Shown here one piece after another: positions 40,301 through 49,097 of a DNA stretch of 56,452 bases; the stretch's first letter is position 1, and each line of letters begins with the position of its first letter. The position numbers and the translations under genes were made by a program. The stretch is from Methanosphaera stadtmanae (GTDB lineage Archaea; Methanobacteriota; Methanobacteria; Methanobacteriales; Methanobacteriaceae), in assembly GCA_015062825.1 (NCBI GenBank), contig SUTR01000008.1, forward strand, positions 4,505-60,956. Direction: 5' to 3'. The notes under the pieces were generated by a model. That model was not told the origin of the DNA. It made no database searches and saw only the letters and a list, made by a program, of their open reading frames with translations.

Positions 40301-40749
40301 TCTTTAAGTCTTTCATTGGATGCCTTAAGATTTTTAATTTCTTCATTACTACTTTTGATTTGTTCTCTTAAGTGAATAATTTCTTTCCTGTTATCTTCCA
40401 GTACTTTTTGATTTTCATCTAGATTAACTGTTTCAGCAGATGATTGTGCTTTTATTTCTTTGATTTCAAGATCTTTTTCAATCAATGCAGTTTCTTTTTC
40501 TTGTAATTCAAGTTCCTTTTCTCGTATTGTAGTCTCTTGTTTTTCAATTTGCTCGTTAAGTTCGTTAATTTTTGCATGTAAATTGGAATTTTGATTCTCA
40601 TTTTGTATAAGAACATTCTTGACAGCTTCATTAGATACAATATCTTTATTTTCATCTTCAAGTTGTTCTTTGAGACTATTTATTTCTTTAAAACAAGATT
40701 TTACTAGTTCTCGTAATTCTTCTGATTCAACATCCTTTAAAAACGCCAT
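37309..40749 (-). CDS. 1146-residue coiled-coil protein with C-terminal winged-helix-like domain
   Basis: After a short N-terminal segment (MAFLKDVESEELRELVKSCF), residues of about 20-1060 are almost uninterrupted heptad-rich coiled coil, very rich in Glu, Lys, Leu, Asn, Ser and Gln. Prolines are nearly absent; rare breaks include a PAAAPSGDATFDSLL stretch near residue 330. The last 75 residues form a compact domain (FQSQIFQLLPDAKTASELYD, FAKTLKALEKRGYYQR, RIIWVKI) that looks like a winged helix. There is no Walker motif, so it is not an SMC/Rad50 ATPase, and no signal peptide or membrane segment. The ATG at 40749 follows GTGATCACT, and the upstream GTG (40758) belongs to that site. It is possibly a cytoskeletal, tether or chromosome-organising protein; function unknown. 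Confidence 0.8.
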   Translation of the reverse strand: MAFLKDVESEELRELVKSCFKEINSLKEQLEDENKDIVSNEAVKNVLIQNENQNSNLHAKINELNEQIEKQETTIREKELELQEKETALIEKDLEIKEIKAQSSAETVNLDENQKVLEDNRKEIIHLREQIKSSNEEIKNLKASNERLKESYEDSMTQSTKDLTIQLNSLKEENDLLKQSSSNTEIQQLKSVIDRQTEELKQIPDLKNQLTRELGEKDQQIKKYENELDTLKSQVNQVQDVEQYQANLNEKEEEIKTLQTEKDNLQESINKLKDENEKLIQVYSEAGSTDELEELKVQISQLEEENEQLRNKPAAAPSGDATFDSLLNDFTQKSEELIKVKSEYQSLQDAAKINEYKMRELENENAKLKEVTQSSDTSSDVVDGDLSEENESLKEDLSNKEDELASLKDELKALNEDLSNKEDELASLKEEIKTQDETSSNEEELTSLKDELKALNEDLSNKEDELASLKEEFEEYKLTSKESDDSNSEESSEIDSIKSELLDTENKYTSLQEQYDNLLESNNEVISELNKVREKNNKQLVSINSLTAKSNSSDDKIRELEKVLTSKDGEIADLKVKLDTINYDIESNDADIDDLKEELTTTKKQLYDKDAEYDKLKIDYNQLKKSTSSQISELNDGLSDFSNKNEQLTKENEYLNQSLDEKVTYVTKLEQENNSLKQELNEQQIQNGKIKEEYFEIKRSSDNQISKLREDVQDKNDKLSSLPQKLELKDIEISQLNKLLKSREEELISKTEESNDLRNNLQESQVKIKQLEDELSENTILVDEKIKSKDDEIFKLKENANNLKKNDKQEIDRLTSLLNQRNYKIDELNENIDSLNSEMGIIKTELNNQNEQYDQLQELVKSKDETLSKKDDLISDVNAQVERYQNKLKLKDDDIEELNASITEKDNVISSLKTELSTSNEKITNLEEYKDKLSKKETELYEVSLELDEKTKEAEEKAKLLEATQVHNDELKGIVERKNQDIDSHKQLLDDKNSELEKLKGLQPRIRQLELEKADLKSNYEKQITSLEGDVQKAKEDSEKSIQQISHLNEVIEDKDLQVSSALKYKDLFFLMMNKPKPGLTSFQSQIFQLLPDAKTASELYDYLIELGFTELEKENFAKTLKALEKRGYYQRARDGDRIIWVKIKE
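39334..39411 (-). repeat. Internal coiled-coil repeat, copy A
   Basis: A block of about 78 bp encoding LKDELKALNEDLSNKEDELA recurs nearly unchanged 123 bp (41 codons) away at 39457-39534. A third, partial copy follows. Confidence 0.7.
39457..39534 (-). repeat. Internal coiled-coil repeat, copy B
   Basis: This is the second copy of the block at 39334-39411. The spacing is a whole number of codons, so the coiled-coil frame is kept. Confidence 0.7.
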
Positions 40750-40806
40750 AGTGATCACTAATTAATATATATTAAATTTAAACTTTTAAAGTTTTTCTAC
40801 TAAATT

Positions 40807-41337
40807 TCAATTTTCACCCATAAATTTTTTATGAAATATATAATCAACAACATATGCTATTATAAATCCAACAATAAATCCAAAGAATACATCTGATGGA
40901 TAATGCACACCTACATAAATTCTAGATAAACCAACAATTATTGGTATTATCATAAGCCAATAACGTTTATATTCGCGTGAAAGTACGTAAAAAACGGCAG
41001 TTGCATTTGATGTATGTCCTGATGGAAATGATGGATCAGTAGCAGATGTCAGCAAAACATAATTTGTCAATTGTGCAAACGGTCTAGGTCTTAAAACAAC
41101 ATATTTGATTAATCCTGTTACACAATATGTTATAATTATACTTATCAATAAGATAATTGATATTTTCTTTGACCTCTTATCTCCAAATATCATTAAAAAA
41201 ATAGCTATTAATATACCTACAAAAGTTACTCCAAAATAACATATTAATAAAGCTAAATTGTTTAGGAATATATTATGATAAGATAAATTTATCAATTGAT
41301 ATATGAAAACATCTAATGAATTTAAATATGAATACAT
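40807..41337 (-). CDS. PAP2-family membrane phosphatase
   Basis: The protein has 176 residues with about five membrane segments. The three PAP2 phosphatase motifs are complete: K-x6-R-P in KYVVLRPRP, P-S-G-H in PSFPSGHTSN, and S-R-x5-H-x3-D in SRIYVGVHYPSD. It hydrolyses a lipid (pyro)phosphate at the membrane, perhaps a polyprenyl diphosphate carrier used in glycan or cell-wall precursor export; the substrate is inferred only from the family. A GGAGTAG site precedes the ATG. It follows asd in the same direction by 42 bp. Confidence 0.9.
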   Translation of the reverse strand: MYSYLNSLDVFIYQLINLSYHNIFLNNLALLICYFGVTFVGILIAIFLMIFGDKRSKKISIILLISIIITYCVTGLIKYVVLRPRPFAQLTNYVLLTSATDPSFPSGHTSNATAVFYVLSREYKRYWLMIIPIIVGLSRIYVGVHYPSDVFFGFIVGFIIAYVVDYIFHKKFMGEN

Positions 41338-41379
41338 TAGTCTACTCCAAATAATAAAAAAAAGAGATAAAAAGAAAAT

Positions 41380-42432
41380 TTATAAGTATAGTTTTGAGAT
41401 TAACTGAGCATTAAGAATTGATGCTCCAGCCGCTCCACGAATTGTATTATGACCAACTAATGAATATTTGAAACTATTGTCAAATACATCTTCCCTTATT
41501 CGGCCAACAGATACACTCATTCCATGTCCTGCATCCCTATCCATACGTGGTTGTGGTCTATCAGGTTCTTCTCTTACAATAACTGGTTGTTCAGGAGCAA
41601 ATGATAGATTTTCTTTCTGTGGAATTCCTTTAAATTCAGACATTGCTTTTTTAATATCATCTACGGTTACATCATCATCCACAAATTCTATTGAAACACT
41701 TTCAGTATGACCATCAACTACACCTACACGATTACATGAAGCACTTAAAGGGAAGTTTGCTTTTTCAACCAATCCGCCATTTGCCTTTCCAAGTAAATGT
41801 AATGTTTCAGATTGCATTTTTTCTTCTTCTCCACCAATATATGGAATTACATTGTCCATTATACCCATTGATGGAACACCATTATATCCTGCACCACTGA
41901 CAGCTTGTAAAGTAGTAACAGATACTCTTTTAAATTGATATTTGTCAAATAAAGGTTTGAGTGTTAATGTTAATGCAATGGTTGAACAATTTGGATTTGT
42001 AACAATACAACCATCCCATCCATTAATATCCTTCTGTCTTTCCATCATTTCTAAGTGTTCAGGATTAACTTCAGGTATTACTAATGGAATATTCTCTTTC
42101 ATACGATTTACACTAGCATTAGATGCTACTATAAATTTTTCTGCAAATGCAGCTTCTACAGGTTCTGCAAGTCCTGCAGGTAAAGATGCAAATACAAAGT
42201 CAACATCATCACTTACTTCTTTAGGATCAGTATTGACTATTTTCATATCCCTTATTTCTTCAGGAATAGGTGTTGTTTGATGCCAATTTACTGCATCTTC
42301 ATATCGTTTTCCTGCTGATTTTTCAGAAGCAGCCACATTTACTATATTAAAATCTGGAATTTGTGATAACAATTGTATAAAACGTTGTCCTACCATCCCA
42401 GTTGCACCGAGTACACATACATTTCTTACCAT
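41380..42432 (-). CDS. asd: Aspartate-semialdehyde dehydrogenase
   Basis: The protein has 350 residues, the archaeal/fungal-type length. It reduces aspartyl phosphate to aspartate semialdehyde, the branch point to lysine, threonine and methionine. The NADP-binding [14 protein letters not shown] is at the N-terminus, the catalytic Cys in [11 protein letters not shown], and the substrate-binding region with active-site His in [15 protein letters not shown]. It is the last gene of a lysC-dapA-dapB-asd operon, 15 bp after dapB, with AGGTG before the ATG. Confidence 0.95.
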   Translation of the reverse strand: MVRNVCVLGATGMVGQRFIQLLSQIPDFNIVNVAASEKSAGKRYEDAVNWHQTTPIPEEIRDMKIVNTDPKEVSDDVDFVFASLPAGLAEPVEAAFAEKFIVASNASVNRMKENIPLVIPEVNPEHLEMMERQKDINGWDGCIVTNPNCSTIALTLTLKPLFDKYQFKRVSVTTLQAVSGAGYNGVPSMGIMDNVIPYIGGEEEKMQSETLHLLGKANGGLVEKANFPLSASCNRVGVVDGHTESVSIEFVDDDVTVDDIKKAMSEFKGIPQKENLSFAPEQPVIVREEPDRPQPRMDRDAGHGMSVSVGRIREDVFDNSFKYSLVGHNTIRGAAGASILNAQLISKLYL

Positions 42433-42447
42433 AATTTCACCTAAATA

Positions 42448-43269
42448 TTATAATCCTAATACATCAAACATATCTGCAATGTTTTTATCTTGTTTATCGT
42501 TTTGATAATTTATTGCTCGAATTACACCATTTACAAATGCTTGTCTTGTAGATGCTCTGTGTATAACCTCTATTCTTTCACCGTCACCACAGAACATTAC
42601 GGTATGATCTCCAACTATGTCTCCACCACGAACAGCATGGATACCAATTTCATTTTCAGGTCTTTTTCCAACCATACCCTCTCTTCCATAACATCCTTTT
42701 TCTTTTAAGTCAAGATCAAGATTTTCTGCAACTATTTCTGCTGCACGTTTAGCTGTTCCTGATGGTGCATCCTGTTTATTGTGATGATGTGCTTCAACTA
42801 TTTCCACATCATATTCATGTCCTAATATTTTTGCAACTTGACCAACAATTTCAAAGAACACATTTACACCGGTAGCCATGTTAGGTGATATTACTGCCTT
42901 AATATCATTTTCCTTAATACTGGAATGCATTATGTCCAATTGTTCATCAGTAAGTCCAGTAGTTCCTACAACTACATTTACTCCACATTCAGCACATGTT
43001 TTTACTGTTTCAACTGCTGCTTTTGCAATTGTAAAATCAACCAATACATCAGGTTTTATTTCCAGTAATTTATCCTTTAAATCTTCAGATCCTATGATTG
43101 GAACATTCATTGTCCCCAATCCTATTTGTTCCCCTAAATCTTTTCCTGCAAGTGGTGAATTTGGCATTTCGATTCCTAAAACTACTTCCATATTTTCCTG
43201 AGATTCTACAGATTTAATAATCTTAGAACCCATATTACCAAGACAACCGGTTACTGCTACACGTATCAC
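42448..43269 (-). CDS. dapB: 4-hydroxy-tetrahydrodipicolinate reductase
   Basis: The protein has 273 residues. It reduces the DapA product with NAD(P)H in lysine synthesis. It shows the nucleotide-binding VAVTGCLGNMGSKI, VVVGTTGLTDEQL, SPNMATGVNVFFE, and the catalytic VEAHHHNKQDAPSGTAK. The start is GTG 43269, because the GTG at 43278 is part of the GAGGTG ribosome binding site. It is the third gene of the lysC-dapA-dapB-asd operon. Confidence 0.95.
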   Translation of the reverse strand: MIRVAVTGCLGNMGSKIIKSVESQENMEVVLGIEMPNSPLAGKDLGEQIGLGTMNVPIIGSEDLKDKLLEIKPDVLVDFTIAKAAVETVKTCAECGVNVVVGTTGLTDEQLDIMHSSIKENDIKAVISPNMATGVNVFFEIVGQVAKILGHEYDVEIVEAHHHNKQDAPSGTAKRAAEIVAENLDLDLKEKGCYGREGMVGKRPENEIGIHAVRGGDIVGDHTVMFCGDGERIEVIHRASTRQAFVNGVIRAINYQNDKQDKNIADMFDVLGL

Positions 43270-43279
43270 TTTTAACACC

Positions 43280-44170
43280 TCATATCAATTCATATTTTTT
43301 AAGAACTTCCTGTAGTATTGCATCATTTTCTTGACTAATTGGATTTATAGGCATTCTTAATCCACCAACATCCATACCCATTAATTTTAAAGCCCTTTTT
43401 GTTGGAGCAGGACTTGCTTCTATGAATAATACATCCATTAAATCAAATAGATAATCTGATAATTCTCTTGACTTTTCAAGATTTCCATCAAGAGCAGCAT
43501 TGACCATTTGAGACATTTCATTAGGCATTACATTAGCTGCTACACTTATAACTCCTTTAGCACCTTGAGCTATCATAGGCAATGTTAATGAATCATTACC
43601 AGATAACACTGTAAAATCTTCAACATCATTCTTTTTAAGTTGATTGAATAATGAAGCTAATTTATTCAAGTCAGGATTCGCTTCCTTAATTGCAACTACA
43701 TTGTCTAATTTTGCAACTTCAACTATTGAATCAACTGTTAAATCAACACCCGTTCTTGAAGGTACATTATAGGCAATAATTGGAATGTCATGATTGTCAT
43801 TTAATAATTTGAAATGATCACACAATCCACTTTGCTGTGGCTTATTATAATAAGGAGTTATTACTAATGCTGCATCAGCACCGGAATTTTGTGCATATTC
43901 AACTAAATTTTGTGCTTCAGCAGTGGCATTACTGCCTGCACCAGCAATAGTAGTTACACGACCATTTGCTTGATCTACCATTATATCAATTATTTCTTGT
44001 TGTTCTTCATGTGTTATTGTTGCTGATTCCCCAGTTGTTCCAGCTGCAAGAATACCATCCACATTATTTTCTATAAGAAAATCAATCAATTCTCGATATT
44101 TTTCTTCATCAATTTTACCATCTTTATCAAATGGTGTAATCATTGCTACATGTGTTCCATTCAAATTCAT
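43280..44170 (-). CDS. dapA: 4-hydroxy-tetrahydrodipicolinate synthase
   Basis: The protein has 296 residues and a TIM barrel. It condenses pyruvate with aspartate semialdehyde. Motifs are [13 protein letters not shown] (substrate-binding Thr-Thr), [13 protein letters not shown] (catalytic Tyr), [11 protein letters not shown] (Schiff-base Lys) and [14 protein letters not shown]. The ATG overlaps the lysC stop by four bases, indicating translational coupling, and an AAGGAG site lies inside lysC. The regulatory Lys allosteric site cannot be judged from sequence alone. Confidence 0.96.
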   Translation of the reverse strand: MNLNGTHVAMITPFDKDGKIDEEKYRELIDFLIENNVDGILAAGTTGESATITHEEQQEIIDIMVDQANGRVTTIAGAGSNATAEAQNLVEYAQNSGADAALVITPYYNKPQQSGLCDHFKLLNDNHDIPIIAYNVPSRTGVDLTVDSIVEVAKLDNVVAIKEANPDLNKLASLFNQLKKNDVEDFTVLSGNDSLTLPMIAQGAKGVISVAANVMPNEMSQMVNAALDGNLEKSRELSDYLFDLMDVLFIEASPAPTKRALKLMGMDVGGLRMPINPISQENDAILQEVLKKYELI

Positions 44171-45393
44171 TGTAATGTCTCCTTAATTAATTCATATGCT
44201 TTTTCTCCATCATTCCAATCAACAAATACAACTACTGCTGTTTGACTAGATGATAGTTCGACTATATTTATATCATTATCATGTAAAGGATTTGTTATAT
44301 TGGCAATAATGCCAGGTGTGTCTATAAATTCATGACTGACTACTGAAATCATTGCAATTTCCTGACCTAAAGATAAAGAACTTAAGGTATCTCCCTGTAT
44401 TACCAAGTCATGCAAGACTTCATGTGCTTTAATAGCCTCACTCTTTTTAAAGAAAAGAGTTATTGAACTTTCGCCGGTTGATATGCCATAAACAGTCAGG
44501 TTATTTTCTGCAACTTTAGATGTAATATCTGCAATAACCCCCCGTTTACTCATTAGATTTTCTCCAACTACAGCGATTATGGATAATTTTTCAGGCAATA
44601 TGCTGATTGTTACTATATTATCATCGGGATGTGCAGGTCCTATAATATCAGTACCCTGTACTCTCAAATCACCATATTCAAAACTAATAATTTTAGCCTT
44701 TATTTGAGGATCTTTGTACCTTAATGCATTAGGATGTAAAACTTGTGCACCATAATTTGCTAAATCAATCATTTCTTCTACAGTTATCTTATCTAACTTG
44801 CGAGCTGTATTTAATTTACGTGGATCAGTAGACATTACTCCTTTAACATCAGTAACAATAACTACTTCATCTGCACCTAAACAATGGCCGATTAAAAATG
44901 CAGATACATCACTTCCACCTCTACCTAATGTTGTAACACAGCCATCAGAATCCCTTCCCAAGAAACCACAGATAACAGGAATCACACCTTGATCTAACAA
45001 TTTAACAATGTGCTCATCAACACGTCTCTTAGTTTCTTCACGATCGATTTTAGCTTCTAAATAATCACTGTCTGTTATTACAGGCCATTTTTCACTAAAT
45101 GGATCTATATATTCTGATTTTACACCTAAAGATTCTATAGTTGCAGATAGTATACGTACACTTTGCATTTCACCCATAGATAATATGCCCGCCAACTGTT
45201 TATCAGTAACACTTTCGCCAACAGATTCTTTCACTAGTTTAATTGATTCGTCAGTAGTTTTGTTAATAGCTGAAACAACCACTGCAACTTTACTTCCCTG
45301 CATATATTCATTAACAATGGATTTAGCTGCTTTATGAATTCTTTCACCTACACCTACAGAGGTACCTCCAAATTTCGCAACGACAATTCCCAT
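44167..45393 (-). CDS. lysC: Aspartate kinase
   Basis: The protein has 408 residues. It phosphorylates aspartate, the first step toward lysine, threonine and methionine. The N-terminal amino-acid-kinase domain shows [35 protein letters not shown] and [14 protein letters not shown]. The C-terminal 150 residues form two ACT domains ([32 protein letters not shown]), the usual site of feedback inhibition. A GGTGAAC site precedes the ATG. It is the first gene of the operon. Confidence 0.95.
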   Translation of the reverse strand: MGIVVAKFGGTSVGVGERIHKAAKSIVNEYMQGSKVAVVVSAINKTTDESIKLVKESVGESVTDKQLAGILSMGEMQSVRILSATIESLGVKSEYIDPFSEKWPVITDSDYLEAKIDREETKRRVDEHIVKLLDQGVIPVICGFLGRDSDGCVTTLGRGGSDVSAFLIGHCLGADEVVIVTDVKGVMSTDPRKLNTARKLDKITVEEMIDLANYGAQVLHPNALRYKDPQIKAKIISFEYGDLRVQGTDIIGPAHPDDNIVTISILPEKLSIIAVVGENLMSKRGVIADITSKVAENNLTVYGISTGESSITLFFKKSEAIKAHEVLHDLVIQGDTLSSLSLGQEIAMISVVSHEFIDTPGIIANITNPLHDNDINIVELSSSQTAVVVFVDWNDGEKAYELIKETLQ

Positions 45394-45704
45394 AAGTTCA
45401 CCTTTTTGATTTTATATTTATTTTATTAGTTTTTGTATAACAATGATTTTAAAAATATAGTTATTCCTAATTAAATATATGAATAAGATAGTATTAAAAT
45501 TTTAAGATTAACAAAGTTACAAATCGAAATTAACAAGAAAAAAATAAAGAATATTTAAATGTAGTATAATGAAATATTAATCCAAAATCTTTAATAAATA
45601 TGTAATTATGGAACTAACAAAAAAGCAGTATTTTAAATTATAGAAAAAAATCTATTGAAAAATAAAGTAAAAATCTAAAAAAAAAGTTTAAAAAATTATT
45701 AAAT
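45394..45704. other. AT-rich region upstream of lysC
   Basis: This region of 311 bp should contain the lysC operon promoter and the end of the S17e transcript. TATA-like strings are many and no single site can be chosen. There is no ORF. Confidence 0.4.
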
Positions 45705-45719
45705 CTATTGATCTAATAA
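45680..45719 (-). terminator. Hairpin spanning the S17e stop codon plus T tract
   Basis: TTATTAAATC (45696-45705) pairs with GATCTAATAA (45710-45719) with one G-U wobble, across the stop codon at 45705-45707. On the minus strand TTTTTTAAAC and a run of nine T follow. Confidence 0.65.
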
Positions 45720-45887
45720 ATGAGTTGCATATCCAGCAATCTGATTTCTTAAATGTTTTGTTGATACAGAAGAGTATTCAGCAACAACTTGTTTGTTGTT
45801 TTCAAAATCATTGTTGAATTTATCTCCGTGTAATTCGATTAATTCTTTTGCTGTTCTTTTTACAAATGTTGTTCTTATATTTCCCAT
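45705..45887 (-). CDS. rps17e: Ribosomal protein S17e
   Basis: The protein has 60 residues. It starts [20 protein letters not shown] and has the family-typical [16 protein letters not shown] and [15 protein letters not shown]-like C-terminus (here [17 protein letters not shown]). It is a small-subunit ribosomal protein found in archaea and eukaryotes. ATG 45887 is preferred over TTG 45893, because the latter lies between the GGAGG site and the ATG and would break the conserved N-terminus. It follows the chorismate mutase gene by 39 bp in the same direction. Confidence 0.95.
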   Translation of the reverse strand: MGNIRTTFVKRTAKELIELHGDKFNNDFENNKQVVAEYSSVSTKHLRNQIAGYATHLLDQ

Positions 45888-45926
45888 AAACAATCCTCCA
45901 AATTTTCTAAAATAATGTTATAATCG

Positions 45927-46214
45927 TTATAAATATTTCTCTTGCTCTTCTTTACTTATTGTAAATAAAATCTCAAATATATTCAACACATATTCTTGAT
46001 TAATATTTTCATTTTCTATTTGTTTACAAATTTTATTTTTGATAATATGTTCTCTTTTAGCATCAAATAAATCCTTATTAAGAGCTTTTTTTGACAATGC
46101 AATATCCTTTGCAATTGACGTACGTTCAATTATTAAATTAATTAATTGCTTATCAATTTCATCCAATTTAACTCTTGATTCATTCAACAAGTTATTAGCT
46201 TCAATTTCATCCAT
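45927..46214 (-). CDS. Chorismate mutase, AroQ class
   Basis: The protein has 95 residues, all helical. It converts chorismate to prephenate for Phe/Tyr synthesis. The AroQ active-site pattern is visible: Arg in NESRVKLDEID, Arg in IIERTSIAKDIALSK with the following Lys, Asp-x2-Arg-Glu in FDAKREHII, and the C-terminal Ser-x3-Gln in TISKEEQ. It lies 11 bp after the shikimate kinase gene, forming an aromatic-pathway pair. A GTGATAAT site precedes the ATG. Confidence 0.9.
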   Translation of the reverse strand: MDEIEANNLLNESRVKLDEIDKQLINLIIERTSIAKDIALSKKALNKDLFDAKREHIIKNKICKQIENENINQEYVLNIFEILFTISKEEQEKYL

Positions 46215-46225
46215 ATTATCACATA

Positions 46226-47143
46226 TTACCTTATTACTACAGATCCCTCATCATCAGGTTTTGTTAAGACAAAACGACCAGAATACTCACTTAATTCTGA
46301 TATAATTTTTTTACTGTCCGCATCATTACTTAACAAAATAGTGAAAGCAGAACCAGTACCTGATAATCCTGCAGCTTTAGCTCCTAATTTCAATGCATCA
46401 ATAGCCAATTTGCTATCTATACCTAAAGCAGCACAATATAAGAAGCCATTTAAGGTGAGAGCTTTTTCAATATTCTTATTTACCGCATTTTCAAATGCCA
46501 TTTCCACAAGTGGTGCCAAAGTTTTCATAGCCTTGACATCAGACTGTGCAGTATATAAAGATTTGTTCGGTATATATATTAATACTTTCTCATAATCCAC
46601 AGTATAATCATGCAAAATTTTCCTTCCATAATTATCAGTTATCTTCCAACCACCATAAAAAGAAGCAGATGCATCATCATATGCCCCTGTAGCAGTAACC
46701 CCTATCTCCAACGAAGCATCAATAGCCATATTTACAATATCTGCATCAGTAAATGAAATATCATCACGAGTCATATTTGCCTTTTCAAGAAGTGTCAGTA
46801 ATGTTGCATAAACTACCGAATTTGTTGCTGCACTACTGCTTGAAAGACCAGAACCTGGAGGAATATCAGATTTAGTTTCAACATTGACAACTATATTTTT
46901 AAGATTAAAATCAGAATATTTACATAATTCCTCATAGACCTTTTTAACACACAAATCCATCAAGGAAGTATCCATTTTAGGATTATCCAAACTTTTAGAA
47001 TGACATTCAATATCTTTTGATGTAACCTCATCTAAAACAGACACATCTGCAGTTACATACAACTGTATACCAAATGCAGAACCAAAACCTGTACTTATAG
47101 CATTTATAACTGTAGCTGATGCAGGAGAACGTACTTTTACCAT
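46226..47143 (-). CDS. aroK: Shikimate kinase, archaeal GHMP type
   Basis: The protein has about 305 residues. It phosphorylates shikimate, but it belongs to the GHMP kinase family and is unrelated to the bacterial P-loop enzyme. The GHMP ATP-binding motif is DIPPGSGLSSSSAATNS. VKVRSPASATVINAISTGFGSAFGI at the N-terminus (first part) and AAGLSGTGSAFTILL (motif 3) complete the signature. ATG 47143 is preferred over 47146 for its spacing from GGTGAT. It is followed by chorismate mutase, so the operon covers two steps of aromatic amino acid synthesis. Confidence 0.93.
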   Translation of the reverse strand: MVKVRSPASATVINAISTGFGSAFGIQLYVTADVSVLDEVTSKDIECHSKSLDNPKMDTSLMDLCVKKVYEELCKYSDFNLKNIVVNVETKSDIPPGSGLSSSSAATNSVVYATLLTLLEKANMTRDDISFTDADIVNMAIDASLEIGVTATGAYDDASASFYGGWKITDNYGRKILHDYTVDYEKVLIYIPNKSLYTAQSDVKAMKTLAPLVEMAFENAVNKNIEKALTLNGFLYCAALGIDSKLAIDALKLGAKAAGLSGTGSAFTILLSNDADSKKIISELSEYSGRFVLTKPDDEGSVVIR

Positions 47144-47287
47144 CATATCACCATGTTGATTTTTAAATTAATTATATCATTTGTTAGAATAAATAAATAT
47201 ATATTATAATATATAATTAAAAGTAAATATATAATAGAAAAATTAAAATCAAAAAGATGAAATTATTAAAATTATGGAGAGATTATT

Positions 47288-47542
47288 ATGGTAGTAACAT
47301 TAGAATTATTTACATCAAAAACATGCCCACACTGTCCTGCTGCTAAAGAAGTAGCTGCAAAAGTTAAAGAAAAAATTGGAGACGACCTTGATTACCAAGA
47401 CTTAGATGTTGATGAAAACATGGAAAAAGCCATGGAATATGGTATAATGGCTGTTCCAACACTAGTTATAGATGGTGAAGTAGCATTTACTGGTGCTCCT
47501 AGAACAAAAGAATTATACCAGGCAATTATGAATAAATTATAA
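47288..47542 (+). CDS. Small thioredoxin/glutaredoxin-like protein (CPHC)
   Basis: The protein has 84 residues with a thioredoxin fold: LELFTSKTCPHCPAAKEV (active site C-P-H-C), the LDVDENMEKAMEYGIMAVPTLVIDG strand-loop with the cis-Pro, and GAPRTKELYQAI. Small archaeal thioredoxins of this type (such as the MJ0307 group) reduce disulfides in the cytosol. GGAGAG lies before the ATG. A close paralogue follows 210 bp downstream, and the stop codon lies in a hairpin loop. Confidence 0.9.
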   Translation: MVVTLELFTSKTCPHCPAAKEVAAKVKEKIGDDLDYQDLDVDENMEKAMEYGIMAVPTLVIDGEVAFTGAPRTKELYQAIMNKL

Positions 47543-47585
47543 TTATTCCTGATTTTTTTTAACCTTTAATTCTTTTCTTTTTTTT
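47530..47585 (+). terminator. Hairpin spanning a stop codon plus T tracts
   Basis: GAATAA (47530-47535) pairs with TTATTC (47543-47548), with the TAA (47540-47542) in the loop. Eight T at 47553 and further T-rich sequence to 47585 follow. Confidence 0.6.
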
Positions 47586-47752
47586 AAGACATTGATACTT
47601 GAAACTATAAACTACATTATGATTACTTATTTTCAATATTTCATCAAAATGGAAAGGGAAAATTATGATATAACCCATCGAATTTGATAAAGTAATTCGT
47701 AATGAAATATTATGAAAACAATTATGATTTATAACAAAATGGAGATTTTAAA

Positions 47753-48022
47753 ATGAGCATAAAATTAGAAGTATTCACATCAAAAACATGTCCGCACTGT
47801 CCTAGTGCAGTTACAGTAGCACAGAAAGTTAAAGAACAATTAGGTGACGAGTTAGATTTCCAACATTTAGATGTGGATGAAAATATTGATAAAGTAAGGC
47901 AATACCAACTAATGTCCGTTCCAACAATAGTCATTGATGGTAAAATAGCATTTATTGGAGCCCCATCCGAAGAAGAATTACTGCAATCTATTAAAAAAAG
48001 ACAATTATTAAACTCCCAGTAA
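47753..48022 (+). CDS. Small thioredoxin/glutaredoxin-like protein (CPHC), paralogue
   Basis: The protein has 89 residues and is a paralogue of the gene at 47288: VFTSKTCPHCPSAVTVAQKV has the same CPHC active site, followed by LDVDENIDKVRQYQLMSVPTIVIDG and GAPSEEELLQSI. It differs in the helix after the active site and has a short basic C-terminal extension (KKRQLLNSQ). It has its own ggag site, and the 210-bp gap contains T tracts, so it may be separately expressed. Confidence 0.9.
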   Translation: MSIKLEVFTSKTCPHCPSAVTVAQKVKEQLGDELDFQHLDVDENIDKVRQYQLMSVPTIVIDGKIAFIGAPSEEELLQSIKKRQLLNSQ

Positions 48023-48070
48023 CTTCTTTTTTAAAATACTATTATAAATTTCAAATATTTTTCAGTTTAA

Positions 48071-48116
48071 AAAAAAATAATTGATAGTACAACTTGTAAA
48101 TACTATTTATCAAGTT
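48071..48116 (-). terminator. Hairpin at the stop codon of the membrane microprotein
   Basis: AACTTG-TAAA (48091-48100) pairs with TTTA-T-CAAGTT (48106-48116), a long stem with one bulge that overlaps the stop codon at 48115-48117. On the minus strand a run of nine T lies further on. Confidence 0.5.
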
Positions 48117-48207
48117 ATACTTCTTTTTCTAAATTAATATCTCTTATAATTCTGATTAGAAGAATTAATGGTACTGCAACTATTATTAATGTAGGATATA
48201 TCAACAT
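48115..48207 (-). CDS. 30-residue single-span membrane microprotein
   Basis: The product starts MLIYPTLIIVAVPLILLIR and ends DINLEKEV: one hydrophobic segment of about 18 residues with a short charged C-terminus. AAGGGGAAATTGTT before the ATG gives a fair ribosome binding site. The stop codon is overlapped by a hairpin like those at other gene ends here. It sits in an otherwise empty gap between convergent genes. I do not recognise it. The short length makes chance possible, but three independent signals agree. Confidence 0.5.
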   Translation of the reverse strand: MLIYPTLIIVAVPLILLIRIIRDINLEKEV

Positions 48208-48464
48208 AACAATTTCCCCTTGTATTACAAATTAGTGTTTTTTATAGCAAAAAGTAATACTTTTTTATTTTTTAGTATTATACATATTTATGTTGATTAT
48301 GATATATAATATTATGATTATTGAAAATAAGTATTAAATTAATACAAATTTTATATCACACCTTACAAAAAACAAAGAAAACAGACAATAAACAATTATA
48401 AAACTCAATTTTAATAGTTTAAAAAGAAAAAGATAGAAATATAGATAGCATTAACTTTAATATA

Positions 48465-49082
48465 TTATTTATATGCAACCAAAGTTAATAGATAATTCTC
48501 TTTTTTATGAAATACATCTACCTTTTTAAAACCTACCTCTTTTAAAATCTGTGTAAGTTCATCTTTGGTATATACTGTAATATCATCAAATATATTGACC
48601 CATTTTTGATCATTTGGATTATTACCGTCAGTATCACAGGCTATCATAAACCTACCATCATCTTTTAATATACGATAGACTTCACCAAAAGCTTTATTTA
48701 AATCGTTCCAGAAGTAAATTGTTTCAAATGCTGATGCCAAATCATATATTCCATCATCTAATGGTATGTCCAGTACATTAGCTTTATAAACATGACAACG
48801 ACCTTCATCAACGGCAATCATATTACGTTTTATAGATTCATCCACAGACAATGAAGAATAATCTAAACCATCAACAACACCCATAGGACATCTTTTTAGG
48901 AATTTTTCAATATTAACTCCACCACCACAGCCAATATCTATAACATGAGAGTCTTCATCCAAACTTATAGACTCCATTGCAAAATTGGATATGATTTCAT
49001 GATGTTCATTCATGTCATTAATAATTTCTAAACCTGCTTCACCCTGTGGTTTCTTACATTGTTTTAATCTTTCTTTCATCAT
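48465..49082 (-). CDS. Class I SAM-dependent methyltransferase
   Basis: The protein has about 205 residues. It has the Rossmann-fold SAM site HVIDIGCGGGVNIEKFL (motif I), GLDYSSLSVDESI (motif II region), ANVLDIPLDDGIYDLASAFET, and LNKAFGEVYRILKDDGRFMIACDTDG (post motif IV), typical of UbiE/methyltransferase-11 proteins. The substrate is unknown. Start codons at 49097, 49082 or 49079 are possible; 49082 is a choice without strong ribosome-binding evidence. It is divergent from cbiD, but nothing ties it specifically to corrinoid synthesis. Confidence 0.85.
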   Translation of the reverse strand: MMKERLKQCKKPQGEAGLEIINDMNEHHEIISNFAMESISLDEDSHVIDIGCGGGVNIEKFLKRCPMGVVDGLDYSSLSVDESIKRNMIAVDEGRCHVYKANVLDIPLDDGIYDLASAFETIYFWNDLNKAFGEVYRILKDDGRFMIACDTDGNNPNDQKWVNIFDDITVYTKDELTQILKEVGFKKVDVFHKKENYLLTLVAYK

Positions 49083-49097
49083 TATAACACTTACCAT

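Noticed and set aside
37309-40749. SMC/Rad50-type ATPase
   Set aside because: Long coiled coil suggested it, but there are no Walker A, signature or Walker B motifs at either end.
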